64,000 nucleotides of DNA, from positions 434,001 to 498,000 of the forward strand of contig NZ_JAPDPF010000001.1 of assembly GCF_026283925.1 (NCBI RefSeq). Direction: 5' to 3'. Below are positions 20,282 through 30,034 of the stretch, one piece after another. Position 1 is the first letter of the stretch. Every line of letters starts with the position of its first letter. Both the position numbers and the translations under genes were made by a program. The DNA comes from Dyella halodurans. GTDB lineage: Bacteria > Pseudomonadota > Gammaproteobacteria > Xanthomonadales > Rhodanobacteraceae. The notes under the pieces were generated by a model that worked only from the letters and a program-made list of their open reading frames with translations, made no database searches and was not told the origin of the DNA.

Positions 20282-21490
20282 ATGCGCCAGACGATACGCG
20301 CCTGGTTGACCCCCGCACCGGATTCGCCGGTGGCCCACGCCATGCGCCAGGGCAAATCGCCCTGGACCAATGCGGTGCACTTGCTGTGGTCCCTGTGGGT
20401 CTTCGTCACTCCGTTGTTCGACGGATTCACCACGCGCTGGGTCGTGCTGACCCTGATCAGCTATCCGGTCTTCCTGCTGCTGTACTTCAAATGCTTTGTG
20501 TCATCGAGGCGGGTCAACTATCGGTACGCCTTGATGCTGGTGGCGATGGGACTTGGCTTGATGCCCTGGTACCCCAGTGCGCTGAGCTATTTCGTGTATG
20601 GCTGCGTGATGCTGCAGGGCAGCCGCCTGAGCCTGCGCACCTACATGGTGGTCCTGCTCGGGCTCAACATCGTCTGCCTGTTGGAGGCCTGGTTATGCCA
20701 CTACCCGTGGCAGGCCGTGGTGTGGATTCCGCTGACGACGTTCACGATCGGTCTGGTTATCAACGCCGAGCGCATCAGCAGCAGCAAGGACGCCGAGCTG
20801 CGCCTCTCGCATGATGAGGTACGTCGCCTGGCCGCCACGGCCGAGCGCGAACGCATCGGTCGCGACCTGCACGACCTGCTTGGGCATACCCTGTCACTCA
20901 TCACCTTGAAGCTGGAGCTATCGCGCAAATTGTTCGATCGCGACAGCGAAGCCGCGCGACGCGAAATGGAGGAGGCGGAAAAGGTCGCCCGCCATGCGCT
21001 GGCCGAAGTGCGCGCCGCGGTGAGCGGCATACGCGCCACCGATCTTGCGGCCGAGCTGGCGTCGGCACGCCTGCTGCTGGAATCTTCCGCGGTCGCCCTG
21101 GACAGCGATGTGCTGCCGCCGTCGTTGCCGGTCGATGTGGAGCGTGGTCTGGCGCTGATCCTGCGCGAGGCGGTCACCAATATTGCGCGGCATGCCGGGG
21201 CCACGCGTGCGCGCGTGTCGATTGCCGTGGTGGACCGCGTCTTGCGTCTGTGTGTTGAGGATAACGGTCGCGGCGGTGTCAGCAGCAGCGGCAACGGGCT
21301 TAACGGCATGCGCGAGCGGGTCTGCGCGTTGGGCGGTTCGCTGGAGGTTGATTCGCCGCCGGGTCACGGAACGCGTCTGCATATTCATGTGCCGTTGCGC
21401 ATCCGCGCGAATCCATGGGACGGCGAAGGCGCCGAAGACAACGCGGCGGATACGACGCCGCTGCCACCTTTGGAGCGACGTGCCGTATGA
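20282..21490 (+). CDS. DesK-like sensor histidine kinase
   Basis: A 402-residue inner-membrane kinase of the NarL/DesK class. I use the ATG at 20282 because GGGGAG (20268-20273) precedes it; an ATG at 20243 has no such site. Four to six transmembrane helices (about 28-165) form a membrane-embedded sensor with no large periplasmic domain. The HisKA_3 box is ERIGRDLHDLLGHTLSLI (His near 202), followed by N-box LILREAVTNIARHAGA, G1 EDNGRGG and G2 GNGLNGMRERV. It lies 45 bases after the permease gene and is expected to phosphorylate the regulator at 21684. DesK proteins sense membrane fluidity; the stimulus here is unknown. Confidence 0.93.
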   Translation: MRQTIRAWLTPAPDSPVAHAMRQGKSPWTNAVHLLWSLWVFVTPLFDGFTTRWVVLTLISYPVFLLLYFKCFVSSRRVNYRYALMLVAMGLGLMPWYPSALSYFVYGCVMLQGSRLSLRTYMVVLLGLNIVCLLEAWLCHYPWQAVVWIPLTTFTIGLVINAERISSSKDAELRLSHDEVRRLAATAERERIGRDLHDLLGHTLSLITLKLELSRKLFDRDSEAARREMEEAEKVARHALAEVRAAVSGIRATDLAAELASARLLLESSAVALDSDVLPPSLPVDVERGLALILREAVTNIARHAGATRARVSIAVVDRVLRLCVEDNGRGGVSSSGNGLNGMRERVCALGGSLEVDSPPGHGTRLHIHVPLRIRANPWDGEGAEDNAADTTPLPPLERRAV

Positions 21491-21687
21491 CGACGATGTG
21501 TAAATCGTGCACGGCCCGGCTGCCGCGTCTTGCGCGCGTCAACGCCGTAACAGTAAGCACGATAACTTCAAGTGACAGGGGCACGACCGCTATGCAGACG
21601 AGCGACCACGCCAAGGGCGTCTTCTCCACCCATGGGCTGGACGCCGGCCGCGTTGCGGGCGCGGCGCGCACAAGGCGCAGCGCATGA
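21487..21687 (+). CDS. possible 66-residue coupled small ORF between kinase and regulator
   Basis: Between the kinase stop and the regulator start lie 193 bases, unusual in such a tight operon. They are spanned by an ORF whose ATGACG overlaps the kinase stop (ATGA) and whose stop TGA overlaps the regulator start (ATGA at 21684-21687). The product has an MCKSC motif near the start, no signal or membrane segment and no family I recognise. GC at third positions is lower than in the neighbours, which argues for a non-coding linker. It may simply couple translation of the regulator to the kinase. Low confidence as a functional protein. Confidence 0.3.
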   Translation: MTTMCKSCTARLPRLARVNAVTVSTITSSDRGTTAMQTSDHAKGVFSTHGLDAGRVAGAARTRRSA

Positions 21688-22286
21688 TCCGTGTCTTGTT
21701 GGCCGAAGATCAGGCGATGGTGCGTGGCGCGCTGTCGGCCCTGCTCAATCTCGAGACGGATATCGAGGTACTGGGCTCGGCGGCCGATGGCGAGGCGGCG
21801 TGGCGCGAAGTACAGCGCCTTAAGCCCGACGTCCTGGTTACCGATATTGAGATGCCTGGCTTGACCGGACTGGAGCTGGCGCAGCGCATCCAGCGCCATG
21901 AACTGCCGATCAAGGTGGTCATCGTGACCACGTTCGCGCGCCCGGGCTTCCTGCGTCGCGCGCTGGACGCCGGTGTGTCCGGCTATCTGCTGAAGGACGC
22001 ACCGGCGGAGAACCTGGCCGAGGCGTTGCGCATGGTGCATCGGGGCGGCCGCGCCATCGACCCGCAACTGGCGCTGGAGGCCTGGTCGGAAGCCGACCCG
22101 CTCAACGACCGCGAGCGCCAGGTGCTGCGCCTGGCGGGGGAAGGACAATCGGCCAACGATATCGCCAGCCAGCTCAATCTCTCGCATGGCACGGTGCGCA
22201 ACTACCTTTCCGAGGCCATCGGCAAGCTGGGCGCAAGCAACCGGATCGAGGCGTACCGTCTTGCCCGCCAGAAAGGCTGGCTTTAG
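21684..22286 (+). CDS. NarL/DesR-family response regulator
   Basis: A 200-residue transcription factor. The receiver domain (1-120) has the acidic pocket (AEDQAMVRG), the phospho-acceptor Asp in VTDIEMPGLTG, Thr in VTTFARP and Lys in LLKDAPA. The LuxR-type helix-turn-helix follows (LNDRERQVLRLAGEGQSANDI, SHGTVRNYLSEAIGKL). It is the cognate partner of the DesK-like kinase and probably controls the ABC exporter operon, possibly through the inverted repeat at 18438-18451. Its TAG stop shares its G with the outer arm of the palindromic element that follows. Confidence 0.95.
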   Translation: MIRVLLAEDQAMVRGALSALLNLETDIEVLGSAADGEAAWREVQRLKPDVLVTDIEMPGLTGLELAQRIQRHELPIKVVIVTTFARPGFLRRALDAGVSGYLLKDAPAENLAEALRMVHRGGRAIDPQLALEAWSEADPLNDRERQVLRLAGEGQSANDIASQLNLSHGTVRNYLSEAIGKLGASNRIEAYRLARQKGWL

Positions 22287-22554
22287 GGATGCTCTGATCC
22301 ATTCAATGAGGGTGTCACCGGTTCTGTCTGCCCGCAGGTGTGTGCTGCGTCGGCGACGGCAGGCAGGCTGCCTGTCGAGTCGGCGCGGCGCGCAGCTGCG
22401 GGCAGACAGAACCGGCCCTTCGGGTGATGTCCAGAAAGCCCGCAGGCCGCGGTGCGCGGCTTGCCCAGGCAGCCAGCCTGCGCTGCGCCCCGCCCCGCAC
22501 CCCGCGAACTTTCTGGACATCATGCCACCCTCATTGAATAGATCAGAGCATCCC
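22286..22554. mobile_element. 269-bp nested palindromic MITE-like element
   Basis: Outer inverted repeats of 29 bases (22286-22314 and 22526-22554, one mismatch, ends GGGATGCTCTGATC/GATCAGAGCATCCC). Inside are two further hairpins: 22318-22337 with 22396-22415 (20 bases, perfect) and 22425-22438 with 22509-22522 (14 bases, perfect). The whole can fold into a three-way junction in RNA or a branched cruciform in DNA. No credible ORF lies inside. Terminal inverted repeats, small size and lack of coding capacity fit a non-autonomous transposable element; the first repeat begins at the last base of the regulator stop. No obvious target duplication is seen. A structured 3' regulatory element is the alternative. 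Confidence 0.7.
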
Positions 22555-22618
22555 TGCAGTAGCCAGGCGGCTTGCATTGCGTTGCAATGGGCGACAGCTG
22601 GTCTGCGCGAGCACAGCT

Positions 22619-23842
22619 TTGTCATCACGGATCACACGCCTGCTTTGCCGTCTGCCCTGGTCCCTGGCGGGCGTGGTCGTGTTCGCTGCTGCCCTCGCGG
22701 CCTGTTCCGGTCGCAAGGTCGCGCTTTCCAACGATGCCTATGTTTGGCAACGGCAATGGACGCCATCGCTGACCCAGGCTGTTCGTCAAAGCAACGATGT
22801 GGTGACGGAGTGGCGGGTGCTCGCCGGCCAGCTGGACGAGCAAGGAAACTGGCGGACGTTCTCGCCCGACTGGGTGGCGCTTGCAGCCACCGGCAAGCCC
22901 GTCGTTTCCGTTGTGCGCATCGAAGCACAGCTTGCGCCATGGGACGACGCCACGCTGCTCGCCGAGATTCAGCCCCTGCTGGATGCCTGGCGTGGGCATG
23001 GCTTGACGCTTGCCGGGGTGGAGATTGATTGCGATTGCGCTACCGAGCGGTTGCCAGCCTACGCGGAGTTTCTGGCTGCGTTGCGTGCCCGCATGAAACC
23101 GGGCGAGCGCCTGTCGATTACGGCATCGCCTTCCTGGTTGGGCAGTACGGCATTGGACGGCGTGCTGGCACAGGCAGACGAGGCCGTTCTACAGGTGCAT
23201 GCCGTGCAGTCGCCACGGGCAGGTCTGTTCAATCCTTCGACGGCCCGCGCCTCGATGGCCGACTTCGCCAGTCGCACGCACAAGCCGTGGCGCGTGGCCT
23301 TGCCGACTTACGGCATGCGCGGGAGCGTGGACGAGCAGGGGCGAATCACCACCATCGAGAGTGAGCAGTCGACCTGGGTGGCCGGTGCGAGTGCCAGCGA
23401 GCTGTTCGCCGATCCGCAGGCGATGCAGCGGTTCGTGGCCGCGATGGAGTCTGACGCGCCACGTGGTCTGGCGGGCATTGCCTGGTTCCGTCTGCCCACG
23501 GACGACGACCGCCGGGCCTGGAGCCTGGCTACCTGGCGCGCGGTGCTGGCCCGGCTACCGCTGAAGGCGTCGCTGCTGGGCGTGGCACGCTCCAAGGGCG
23601 GTAGCGCCTTGCAGGATCTGGTCTTGATCAATACGGGCAATGCCGATGTGTCATTACCCTTGCTGGTGCGGGTGAATGCCGCCTGCGACACCGCCGACGG
23701 CATCAACGGTTACACCTTGCTGCGCACGGCTCGCGGCCTGTTTCTGCAGCGTACGCAGGGCGGCCTGCTGCGCGCGGGCCATCAGCTGAACATCGGCTGG
23801 TTGCGTTGCGGGCGTGGTACGGCGGCGCTCCATATCGAGTAA
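22619..23842 (+). CDS. DUF3142-family lipoprotein
   Basis: A probable outer- or inner-membrane lipoprotein of about 407 residues. A hydrophobic signal leads to a lipobox (AALAACSG, Cys near residue 29 from this start). The body begins with DAYVWQRQW and contains GVEIDCDC, SITASPSWL and LPTYGMRG, features I associate with DUF3142 proteins, which resemble glycoside-hydrolase TIM barrels; no function is established. No ATG gives a sensible signal peptide: I choose TTG at 22619 (giving SSRITRLLCRLPWSLAG), with TTG at 22577 as alternative, so the start is uncertain. It lies just after the palindromic element and before queA. Confidence 0.75.
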   Translation: MSSRITRLLCRLPWSLAGVVVFAAALAACSGRKVALSNDAYVWQRQWTPSLTQAVRQSNDVVTEWRVLAGQLDEQGNWRTFSPDWVALAATGKPVVSVVRIEAQLAPWDDATLLAEIQPLLDAWRGHGLTLAGVEIDCDCATERLPAYAEFLAALRARMKPGERLSITASPSWLGSTALDGVLAQADEAVLQVHAVQSPRAGLFNPSTARASMADFASRTHKPWRVALPTYGMRGSVDEQGRITTIESEQSTWVAGASASELFADPQAMQRFVAAMESDAPRGLAGIAWFRLPTDDDRRAWSLATWRAVLARLPLKASLLGVARSKGGSALQDLVLINTGNADVSLPLLVRVNAACDTADGINGYTLLRTARGLFLQRTQGGLLRAGHQLNIGWLRCGRGTAALHIE

Positions 23843-23968
23843 GCGATGCGTCGCGGCACCTGCGATCTGGCGTGGTGGATGCGCCACCAGCCTACGGTCC
23901 GCGGCCGGGCGTGGCCGTCCAAAGCGGATTTTGCGCGATAATGTCCTATTCGACGCACAAGCCCCGCC

Positions 23969-25000
23969 GTGAAGAAGACCGATTTCGATTTTGAACTGCC
24001 GCCCGAGCTGATCGCCCAGGCGCCACTGGCCGAGCGCTCGGCCAGTCGCCTGTTGGTGCTCGATGTGGAAGCACAGACGCGCCAGGACCGCCTGTTCCGC
24101 GAGCTGCCTGCATTCCTGCGCGAAGGCGACCTGCTCGTGTTCAACGACACGCGCGTGTTGCCGGCGCGGCTGCATGGGCGCAAGGAAACCGGCGGCGCGG
24201 TCGAGATCCTGATCGAGCGTGTCACCGGCACGCACGAAGCCACGGTGCAATTGGGTGTCAGCAAAAAGCCGAAGGAAGGTGGCCGCATCGAGCTGGCGGA
24301 TGGCAGTCATGCCGTGGTGCTGGGTCGCGACGGGGCTTTCTTCCGGCTGCGCTTCGAATCGCCCGATCCGCTTGAGCGCTTGTTGCTCCGGCTCGGCGAA
24401 ATGCCGCTGCCGCCGTACATCGAGCGGCACGCCGACGATAGCGATCTGGAACGTTATCAGACGGTGTTCGCGCGCGAGCCCGGTGCCGTCGCTGCACCTA
24501 CCGCAGGCCTGCATTTCGATGAGGCCATGCTGTCGCTACTGCGCGAACGCGGCATCCAGTTTGGCTATGTCACCTTGCATGTGGGGGCCGGTACGTTCCA
24601 GCCGATCCGCGCGGACGACATCAAGGATCACCAGATGCACCGAGAATGGCTGAATGTGGGTGCCAGCCTGGTGGAGCAGATTCGCCGCACGCGTGCTGCA
24701 GGTGGCCGGGTGATTGCTGTGGGTACCACCGTGGTTCGAGCGCTTGAAAGCGCGAGCCGCGATGGCGAGCTTCAGCCTTTCGCCGGCGAAACGCAGATCT
24801 TCATCTTCCCGGGCTATCGCTTCACCAGCATCGACGGCCTGCTCACCAATTTTCATTTGCCGCAGTCGACCCTGTTGATGCTGGTTTCCGCGTTGGCAGG
24901 GCGTGATTTCATGCTGGGCTCGTATCGCCATGCGGTGGAGCAGCGGTACCGGTTTTTCTCATACGGCGACGCGATGTTGATACTGCCGCCGGGCGGCTAG
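23969..25000 (+). CDS. queA: S-adenosylmethionine:tRNA ribosyltransferase-isomerase
   Basis: Queuosine biosynthesis enzyme that transfers and isomerises the ribose of SAM onto 7-aminomethyl-7-deazaguanine in tRNA, giving epoxyqueuosine. 343 residues, family length, from a GTG start (KKTDFDFELPPELIAQ is the conserved N-terminus). Conserved blocks: RLLVLD, VFNDTRVLPARLHG, PLPPYIER, PTAGLHFD, VTLHVGAGTFQPI, FLPQSTLLMLVSA-like end with YRFFSYGDAMLI. It precedes tgt, the base-exchange enzyme of the same pathway, separated by a repeat pair. Confidence 0.97.
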   Translation: MKKTDFDFELPPELIAQAPLAERSASRLLVLDVEAQTRQDRLFRELPAFLREGDLLVFNDTRVLPARLHGRKETGGAVEILIERVTGTHEATVQLGVSKKPKEGGRIELADGSHAVVLGRDGAFFRLRFESPDPLERLLLRLGEMPLPPYIERHADDSDLERYQTVFAREPGAVAAPTAGLHFDEAMLSLLRERGIQFGYVTLHVGAGTFQPIRADDIKDHQMHREWLNVGASLVEQIRRTRAAGGRVIAVGTTVVRALESASRDGELQPFAGETQIFIFPGYRFTSIDGLLTNFHLPQSTLLMLVSALAGRDFMLGSYRHAVEQRYRFFSYGDAMLILPPGG

Positions 25001-25129
25001 TTCGCGCCTGGCTAGTCATGCCAGTGGCCTTCGACGGCCGAAGGGCTGGTTACGGTGGCGCGCGCGGAACGCCTGTCTAACCCTCGCCGTAAGCCGTCCT
25101 GCAGCCCTCACCCTCATATACCCCCTCAC

Positions 25130-26455
<1,326 letters not shown>

Positions 26456-26461
26456 GGCTGC

Positions 26462-26511
26462 CCCCCTTTCCAGCTCGGCGGTCGGGAGCCGTCGGGATGA
26501 GGGAAAGGGGG
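26462..26511 (+). other. long hairpin after tgt, possible terminator
   Basis: CCCCCTTTCC (26462-26471) is perfectly complementary to 26502-26511, enclosing 30 bases that can fold again. Only TTT follows. It lies just after the tgt stop and may partly end the queA-tgt transcript before yajC. A CATAAT hexamer within the palindrome CGTGG-CATAAT-CCACG (about 26625-26640) may mark a yajC promoter. Confidence 0.4.
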
Positions 26512-26699
26512 TTTGCCCAGGAACCAACGCCAGCCTTCCACGGTCCAGCCCCTTGGAAACCGTCCTCCCCGCCGCCAGAACCAGTGGCGGGAGGGCCTTG
26601 CGGCGCATGCAGGGTCCAGGGGCGCGTGGCATAATCCACGATCTTTTATCGGGTGCTGGCAGAAATCCCTGTTGGTACCACTACTTGCGAGACAAGCTG

Positions 26700-27041
26700 A
26701 TGAATCTTCCGATGTCCTTCGTGATCGCTCAGGCGGCTCCGGCTGCCGGTGCCGCTCCGGCCGCGAATCCGCTGATGACGTTCCTGCCGCTGATTCTGTT
26801 GTTCGTGGTCTTCTATTTCCTGATGATCCGTCCGCAGATGAAGCGCCAGAAGGAACACCGCAACATGGTGTCGGCGCTGTCCAAGGGTGACGAAGTGGTC
26901 ACCAATGGCGGCATTGCCGGCCGCGTGGATGAGGTGGGTGAGAGCTTCATCACGGTCGAAATCGCCCCGAATGTGAAGATCAAGCTGCAGAAGGGCGCCG
27001 TACAACAGGTGCTGCCCAAGGGCACGCTGAAGTCGTCCTGA
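26700..27041 (+). CDS. yajC: Sec translocon accessory protein YajC
   Basis: A 113-residue inner-membrane protein with one transmembrane helix (about 27-46, FLPLILLFVVFYFLMIRP) and a small cytoplasmic domain (KGDEVVTNGGIAGRV). It associates with SecDF and the SecYEG translocon. ATG 26700 is chosen, with ATG 26712 as alternative; the longer in-frame extension upstream lies in the non-coding tgt-yajC gap. It is 93 bases upstream of secD. Confidence 0.95.
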   Translation: MNLPMSFVIAQAAPAAGAAPAANPLMTFLPLILLFVVFYFLMIRPQMKRQKEHRNMVSALSKGDEVVTNGGIAGRVDEVGESFITVEIAPNVKIKLQKGAVQQVLPKGTLKSS

Positions 27042-27134
27042 GGGACGACGGCCGGGGCGGAGGGGCGCCGGCCACAACATGACGCATAGCTACCGCCGCG
27101 GCCCTTCGTGCCGCGGCTTTGACGGATTCAAGGC

Positions 27135-29006
27135 ATGAGTGATTTTCCACGCTGGAAATATGCGCTGGTCGCCATCGTATTGGTGCTCGGTATTGTTTAT
27201 GCGCTGCCGAACGCGTTCCTGCCGGTGCCTGCCGTGCAGATCACGGCGAACCGCAACGGCACGGTCGACCAGGCGCTCGAGCAGAAGGTCAGCGATGCCC
27301 TGAAGCAGCAGAACATCGCCACCACGGGTGTCGAGATCAAGGGCGACCACCTGCTGGCGAGCTTCGTCAATGCCGACGTGCAGCGCGCCGGCGCTGACGT
27401 CATCAAGGCGGCCTTGGGCGACGACTTCACAGTCGCGTTCAACCTCAAGTCCACCGTGCCGGGCTGGCTTACCGCGATCGGCGCCAAGCCGATGCCGCTG
27501 GGCCTGGACCTGCAGGGCGGCGTGCACTTCCTGATGCAGGTCGATCAGAACGACGTGATCGACAAGCAGGAAACCCGCTACGCCGATGACATTCGCAGCC
27601 TGCTGCGCGAGAAGAACATCCGTTACGAGTCGGTGACCCGCAATGCCGTGCGCGGCCAGGGCGTGTCCATCGTGCTGAAGTCCGCCGAGGACCGCACGGC
27701 CGCCACCAACGCCATCGCGGCCGAATACCCCGACCTCACCCTGCAGGACGGCCTGGCCACCGGCGACCGCTTCGTGCTTAACGCCGTGGTGCGTCCGGAC
27801 AAGTTGCGCGAACTGTCGCTCAACACCATCCGCCAGAACCTGGGCACCTTGCGCAACCGTATCAATGCGCTGGGCGTGTCCGAGCCGATCATTCAGCAGC
27901 AGGGCGACAGCCGCATCGTGGTCGAGTTGGCCGGCGTGCAGGACACCGCCGAGGCCAAGAAGCTGATCGGCGCCACCGCCACGCTGGAATACCGCGCCGG
28001 TTACGGCACGCCGCAACAGGCCATCGACGCCGTGCGCAGCGGCATCATTCCGCCGGACGCGCGTCTTTACAAGAATCGCGAGGGTCAGCCTTACCTGCTG
28101 AGCAAGAACGTCATCGTCACCGGCGACCAGTTGGCGGATGCCTCGTCCTCGTTCGACCAGACGAGCGGCACGCCGGCAGTGTCGGTGACGCTGAACGCGG
28201 CCGGCGCCAAGAAGATGCTGGACTTCACCACCGGCAACGTCGGCAAGCCGATGGGCGTGGTGTATGTGGAGCGCGTGGTCGACACCAAGATCGTCGATGG
28301 CAAGGAAGTGCGCACGCCGAAGATCACCGAAGAGGTGATCAACTACGCCACCATCCAGGGCGTGTTCGGCAAGAACTTCCAGACCACCGGCCTGCGCAGC
28401 CCCAAGGAAGCCTCCGAGCTGGCCTTGCTGCTGAAGGGCGGCTCGCTGGCCGCTCCGGTCGATATCATCGAAGAGCAAGTGATTGGCGCCAGCCTCGGCC
28501 AGGAAAACATCCAGAAGGGCTTCCGGGCCGTGATGATCGGTCTGGCCCTGGTGCTGCTGGCCGCCGCGATCTACTACAAGCTGTTCGGCCTGGTGGCCGA
28601 TATAGCGCTGTTCTTCAACCTGGTGATCCTGGTGGCGGTGATGTCCGCCGTCGGTGTCACGCTGACCATGCCGGGCGTCGCCGGTATCGTGTTGACGCTG
28701 GGTATGGCCATCGATGCGAACGTGCTGATCTGCGAACGCATACGAGAAGAGTTGCGCAACGGCTCTACGCCGCATGCGGCCATCCGCGCCGGTTACGACA
28801 AGGCGTGGGCGACCATTCTCGACGCCAACGTCACCCACCTTATCGCGGCGCTGGCCTTGACCACGATGGGCTCGGGCCCGATCAAGGGCTTCGGTGTGAC
28901 CCTGCTGATCGGTATCCTGACCTCGATGTTCACCTCGGTCACCGTGACGCACGCCATCACCGCGCTTATCCACGGCCACCGCAAGCTCAAGACGCTGTCG
29001 GTCTGA
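27135..29006 (+). CDS. secD: protein translocase subunit SecD
   Basis: Inner-membrane RND-type protein that, with SecF, uses the proton gradient to aid late protein export. 623 residues with TM1 near 8-26, a large periplasmic part (P1 head and base, including LGLDLQGGVHFLMQVD), and five C-terminal transmembrane helices (about 455-615) with GMAIDANVLICERIREE, which holds the proton-relay Asp, and GFGVTLLIGILTSMFT. It lies 16 bases before secF, one operon. Confidence 0.97.
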   Translation: MSDFPRWKYALVAIVLVLGIVYALPNAFLPVPAVQITANRNGTVDQALEQKVSDALKQQNIATTGVEIKGDHLLASFVNADVQRAGADVIKAALGDDFTVAFNLKSTVPGWLTAIGAKPMPLGLDLQGGVHFLMQVDQNDVIDKQETRYADDIRSLLREKNIRYESVTRNAVRGQGVSIVLKSAEDRTAATNAIAAEYPDLTLQDGLATGDRFVLNAVVRPDKLRELSLNTIRQNLGTLRNRINALGVSEPIIQQQGDSRIVVELAGVQDTAEAKKLIGATATLEYRAGYGTPQQAIDAVRSGIIPPDARLYKNREGQPYLLSKNVIVTGDQLADASSSFDQTSGTPAVSVTLNAAGAKKMLDFTTGNVGKPMGVVYVERVVDTKIVDGKEVRTPKITEEVINYATIQGVFGKNFQTTGLRSPKEASELALLLKGGSLAAPVDIIEEQVIGASLGQENIQKGFRAVMIGLALVLLAAAIYYKLFGLVADIALFFNLVILVAVMSAVGVTLTMPGVAGIVLTLGMAIDANVLICERIREELRNGSTPHAAIRAGYDKAWATILDANVTHLIAALALTTMGSGPIKGFGVTLLIGILTSMFTSVTVTHAITALIHGHRKLKTLSV

Positions 29007-29022
29007 AGAGGAACGAACACAG

Positions 29023-29979
29023 ATGGAAATCTTCAACCACAACAGCAATATCAACTTCCTCGGCATGCGGAAGTTCAGCGTCGGCATCGCCCTGCTGCTG
29101 ATCCTTGCCTCCATTGGACTCATCGTGGGGAAGGGCCTCAACTACGGCCTCGACTTCACGGGCGGTGTCGCGCTGGTGGTCGATTACCAGCAACCGGTGG
29201 TCACGACGGACGTACAGGCGGCGCTGGACAAGGCCGGCATCGAGCACTCGCTGGTCGCCAGCCTGGGCGGTACGCGCGAGGTCTCGATCCGCTTTCAGCC
29301 GACGGCGGCGATGAAGGACGAGGCCGGCAAGGTCAACCTGGACAAGGTGGCCGCGGTGACCACGGCCGCCTTGCAGGCGACGCGTGCGGATGCCGTGGTG
29401 AAGAGTCGAAACTATGTCAGCTCGCAGGTAGGTGACGAGCTGCGCAGCGACGGCATCGTCGCGGCGATCGTGGTGGTGCTCGGCATCGGCGTCTATCTGG
29501 GCATCCGCTTCGAGTGGCGTTTCGCCGTGGCCGCGATCCTCACCGAGTTCCATGATGCGCTGATCACCGTGGGCGTGTTCGCCCTGGTGCAGCGCGAATT
29601 CGACCTCACCGTGCTTGCCTCGGTACTGGCGGTGATCGGTTACTCCATCAACGACAAGGTGGTGGTATTCGACCGCGTGCGCGAACTGTTCCGTTCCTCG
29701 CGCAAGGCCGAGCCGGAGGAGATCCTCAATCGCTCGATCAATAACACGCTGTCGCGAACCATCATCACCGCGCTGTTCACGGCCATCACCATGGCCGCGC
29801 TGTACTTCATCGGTGGTCCGGTGGTGCACGGCTTCGCCATCACCATGCTGATCGGCATCCTGGTCGGCACGCTGTCGTCGATCTTCGTCGCCAGCCCGAT
29901 CCTGTTGTGGCTCGGCGTGTCCAAGCAGGACCTGATGCCGAAGACCAAGGAAAACCCGGAACTCGCGCGCCGCCCATAA
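29023..29979 (+). CDS. secF: protein translocase subunit SecF
   Basis: Partner of SecD, 318 residues, six transmembrane helices with one periplasmic loop. Seen are LNYGLDFTGGVALVV after TM1, the motif VIGYSINDKVVVFDRVRE with the conserved Asp, and TLSRTIITALFTAITMAALY. Together SecD and SecF make the 12-helix RND unit. The gene ends the yajC-secD-secF operon at a strong terminator. Confidence 0.97.
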   Translation: MEIFNHNSNINFLGMRKFSVGIALLLILASIGLIVGKGLNYGLDFTGGVALVVDYQQPVVTTDVQAALDKAGIEHSLVASLGGTREVSIRFQPTAAMKDEAGKVNLDKVAAVTTAALQATRADAVVKSRNYVSSQVGDELRSDGIVAAIVVVLGIGVYLGIRFEWRFAVAAILTEFHDALITVGVFALVQREFDLTVLASVLAVIGYSINDKVVVFDRVRELFRSSRKAEPEEILNRSINNTLSRTIITALFTAITMAALYFIGGPVVHGFAITMLIGILVGTLSSIFVASPILLWLGVSKQDLMPKTKENPELARRP

Positions 29980-30004
29980 GCGCCACGCGACTCTGTTGAA
30001 GCAA

Positions 30005-30034
30005 ACGGCCCGGGTTTCCCGGGCCGTTTTTTTT
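30005..30034 (+). terminator. terminator of yajC-secDF
   Basis: Perfect 10-base stem ACGGCCCGGG (30005-30014), loop TTT, then its complement to 30027 and a run of eight T. A textbook rho-independent terminator 26 bases after the secF stop. Confidence 0.95.

Noticed and set aside
21300-22628. 442-codon minus-strand ORF covering kinase end, regulator and palindromic element
   Set aside because: It is antisense to two clear genes; a hydrophobic stretch opposite the 193-base linker caught my eye but is explained by complementarity.
27090-29141. 683-codon minus-strand ORF opposite secD
   Set aside because: High-GC antisense frame of a conserved gene, with no signature of its own.
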